A DNA stretch of 64,000 nt from Phymatolithon calcareum (lineage: Eukaryota > Rhodophyta > Florideophyceae > Hapalidiales): NCBI GenBank assembly GCA_977006965.1, contig OZ345385.1, positions 930,001 to 994,000 of the forward strand, in the 5' to 3' direction. This document shows positions 62,622-64,000 of this stretch, one piece after another. The notes below the pieces were generated by a model. The model made no database searches and had not been told where the DNA came from. It was given only the letters and a program-made list of their open reading frames with translations. Within the stretch, counting starts at the first letter, position 1; the number at the start of each line of letters is the position of its first letter. A program made the position numbers and the translations under genes.

Positions 62622-63497
62622 ATGGATCAGAGACTTGCAACCATTGAGCGGCGACTGAGCAACACAGTCACGAACCGGCTACACCCCACCGCAAATTCTC
62701 CCCGTCACCTCACAAACCCGGGAAATTTCCAATTCCAACGCCAATACCAGCGCAACTGTCTACTTCGCACGCTCCCCGACCGGCTCCTCTCTGACCTACG
62801 ACGATATCCAATCCCCCGAAAACCCGCACAACCCCACCCACGGAAGCGCAGTACGGCCAGAACCGGCGACCGAAAGGCCGTCGATGTAATCACCACTCAA
62901 ATCCATCACGCCCTCGGGCGGCACGACGACAGCTCCGACATTTTTGACAACGATACACTGCCAGACGTCCCCGACGAAGACGACCAATCCGACTCCACCG
63001 TCTGGCACGCGCAAAGTCACGAGGAGTTATTCCGCACATGTATCGGCGCGGAAACAGTCGACGGCGATGAATTGCGGCGTATTGTATGGGCATACGACGT
63101 ACCAGAACGTCCGCGGGCGCGCGGACTACTCGTCGCGTATCTACCACCATATCGTGCAGAACTGTCAGCACGTCGCACGTCGCGCACACTACTGGCAACT
63201 CGTGTCGGAACTAACTTGGAGACGAAGGCGACGCCGCATGATCATCTGCTTCGCAACGGGCCTCGTTCTCAATGGTTTGAGCCTTTCCGAGATGTGGAGT
63301 TGCGAGCGACGATTGCACGCGACCTCAGTCGAAGGCATGCGGACATTCATCGCTTTGCGGTGTTGCGGAACGGAATGAATCTTGTACTTTTTGTGTACGC
63401 GAAGCGCAATCCGGTGTTCACTATGCGTGGCTACTGTACTCTGACTTTGCACACGGCCCCCAATTGTCTCCACCGGAAAACAGGGCTCAGTGGATAG
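62622..63497 (+). pseudogene. TBC-domain (Rab GTPase-activating) protein fragment, TBC1D22-like
   Basis: A 291-codon frame. A basic Pro/Arg-rich N-terminus and an acidic patch (SSDIFDNDTLPDVPDEDDQS) precede ELRRIVWAYDVPERPRARGL and LVAYLPPYRAEL (about 63,070-63,160). These match the start of TBC domains, where ELR.L.W.GIP...RP..W.LL.GYLP is usual. Further on, ATIARDLSRR (about 63,307) fits the IxxDxxR motif carrying the catalytic arginine, and VLFVYAKRNPVFTMRGY (about 63,388) fits the helix before YVQG. The frame then ends; the second half of the TBC domain with the Gln finger (YxQ) is absent. Some internal frame slips are likely. Confidence 0.5.
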
Positions 63498-63499
63498 TC

Positions 63500-63965
63500 T
63501 GGTGCAGCGCATTTTGGCCCCAAAGGAGCTCTGAACAACACAGCACTGTTCTCCTCACCACTGGCTCTACTGGTGACATCGCGAATTTCCCCGGATAGAC
63601 GACTCGCTCTGTGGGACAAACTAGCGCCCTGTTGGCCGATAGCATTGTTGGCCGATGGCATTGTGGAATGGTGGACATGTCACCAGCCATGTTGGGGCTT
63701 GCTTTAGGAGACCTTGTCTATTCTCTGGGATTTACAAACGAGAGAAAACCAGTGGACGTACTGTATAGAATGCCCGGATCAATACCAACCAACCTCACAT
63801 TAGAACCATTGACGAGAACGGAAAAAACTTGAATAAATATGAGAGTATTTTAATGAAGATAGTAAGTAATACTGTACAGTAGCTACCAATGCACACATGC
63901 AATCGTCGAGTCCGCAAAGGACGGCAAGCATTCGTAACGGTCGCGAAAACCAGAAGCGCTTACTG
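63500..63965. other. no gene recognised
   Basis: A 73-codon frame (63,611-63,832) with no recognisable features; otherwise nothing. Confidence 0.3.
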
Positions 63966-63967
63966 CA

Positions 63968-64000
63968 TTCCTTTCTTTCTTTCCTTATTGCAGAAGAAGT
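63968..64000 (-). mobile_element. probable LINE-RH 3' tail at window edge
   Basis: CCTTTCTTTCTTTCCTTATT followed by GCAGAAGAAG repeats the pattern of the LINE-RH (GAAA)n tails at 12,628 and 58,456 (tail, then TTAATGCAG or TTATTGCGG). The element would continue to the right of the window. Confidence 0.5.

Overview
This is eukaryotic nuclear DNA. The window carries non-LTR retrotransposons, hAT and pogo-type DNA transposons, a DNA polymerase zeta catalytic subunit (REV3) with two candidate spliceosomal introns, an ALG6-type ER glucosyltransferase, an RNA polymerase I subunit fragment, a P450, a TBC-domain fragment and an NB-ARC plus WD40 protein. Host genes have few introns and the mobile load is high. 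My best guess is a multicellular red alga; that is inference and no species can be named. Almost every host gene is broken by frameshifts, deletions or insertions, so the window is either a decaying repeat-rich region or an assembly with uncorrected indels.

Layout. Positions 1-15.3 kb are a graveyard of nested, mostly 5'-truncated LINE fragments (labelled here A, B, C, D, E and RH) around a dead hAT transposase, a tRNA-headed SINE copy and a small membrane-protein gene. Positions 15.3-22 kb hold a Sel1-repeat fragment, a long-TIR MITE, a complete pogo-like transposon (17,065-19,415) with an open transposase and TA target duplications, and a possible piggyBac zinc-domain remnant between palindromes.

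Positions 22.5-45.6 kb are the centrepiece: a large inverted duplication. The left arm (22,531-32,375, +) and right arm (45,616-38,034, -) each carry NB-ARC-WD40 sequence, REV3, the 5' half of a Cys-rich secreted-protein gene and a 0.8 kb nonautonomous hAT element. The arms are roughly 98% alike but carry different deletions and point lesions, so neither has an intact REV3. The 5.7 kb spacer (32,376-38,033) holds LINEs, a coiled-coil protein gene, a Sel1 relic and the 3' half of the Cys-rich gene. The left arm loses homology exactly at the terminal base of the hAT element, whereas the right copy is a complete insertion with an 8-bp target duplication. This points to transposon-end-mediated rearrangement.

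Positions 46-57 kb hold broken host genes (P450, two unrecognised genes, RNA polymerase I subunit 2 C-terminus, ALG6), a 1.26 kb Tigger-like element, and a perfect 60-bp palindrome at 55,333-55,392. Positions 57-64 kb hold a second SINE copy, minus-strand LINE pieces, another palindrome, an intact 517-residue orphan ORF (60,853-62,406) and a TBC (Rab-GAP) fragment.

The genes do not form a pathway or operon. What links them is mobile-element activity: retrotransposons nested in one another, a mobile DNA element inside a gene, and a duplication whose edge is that element.
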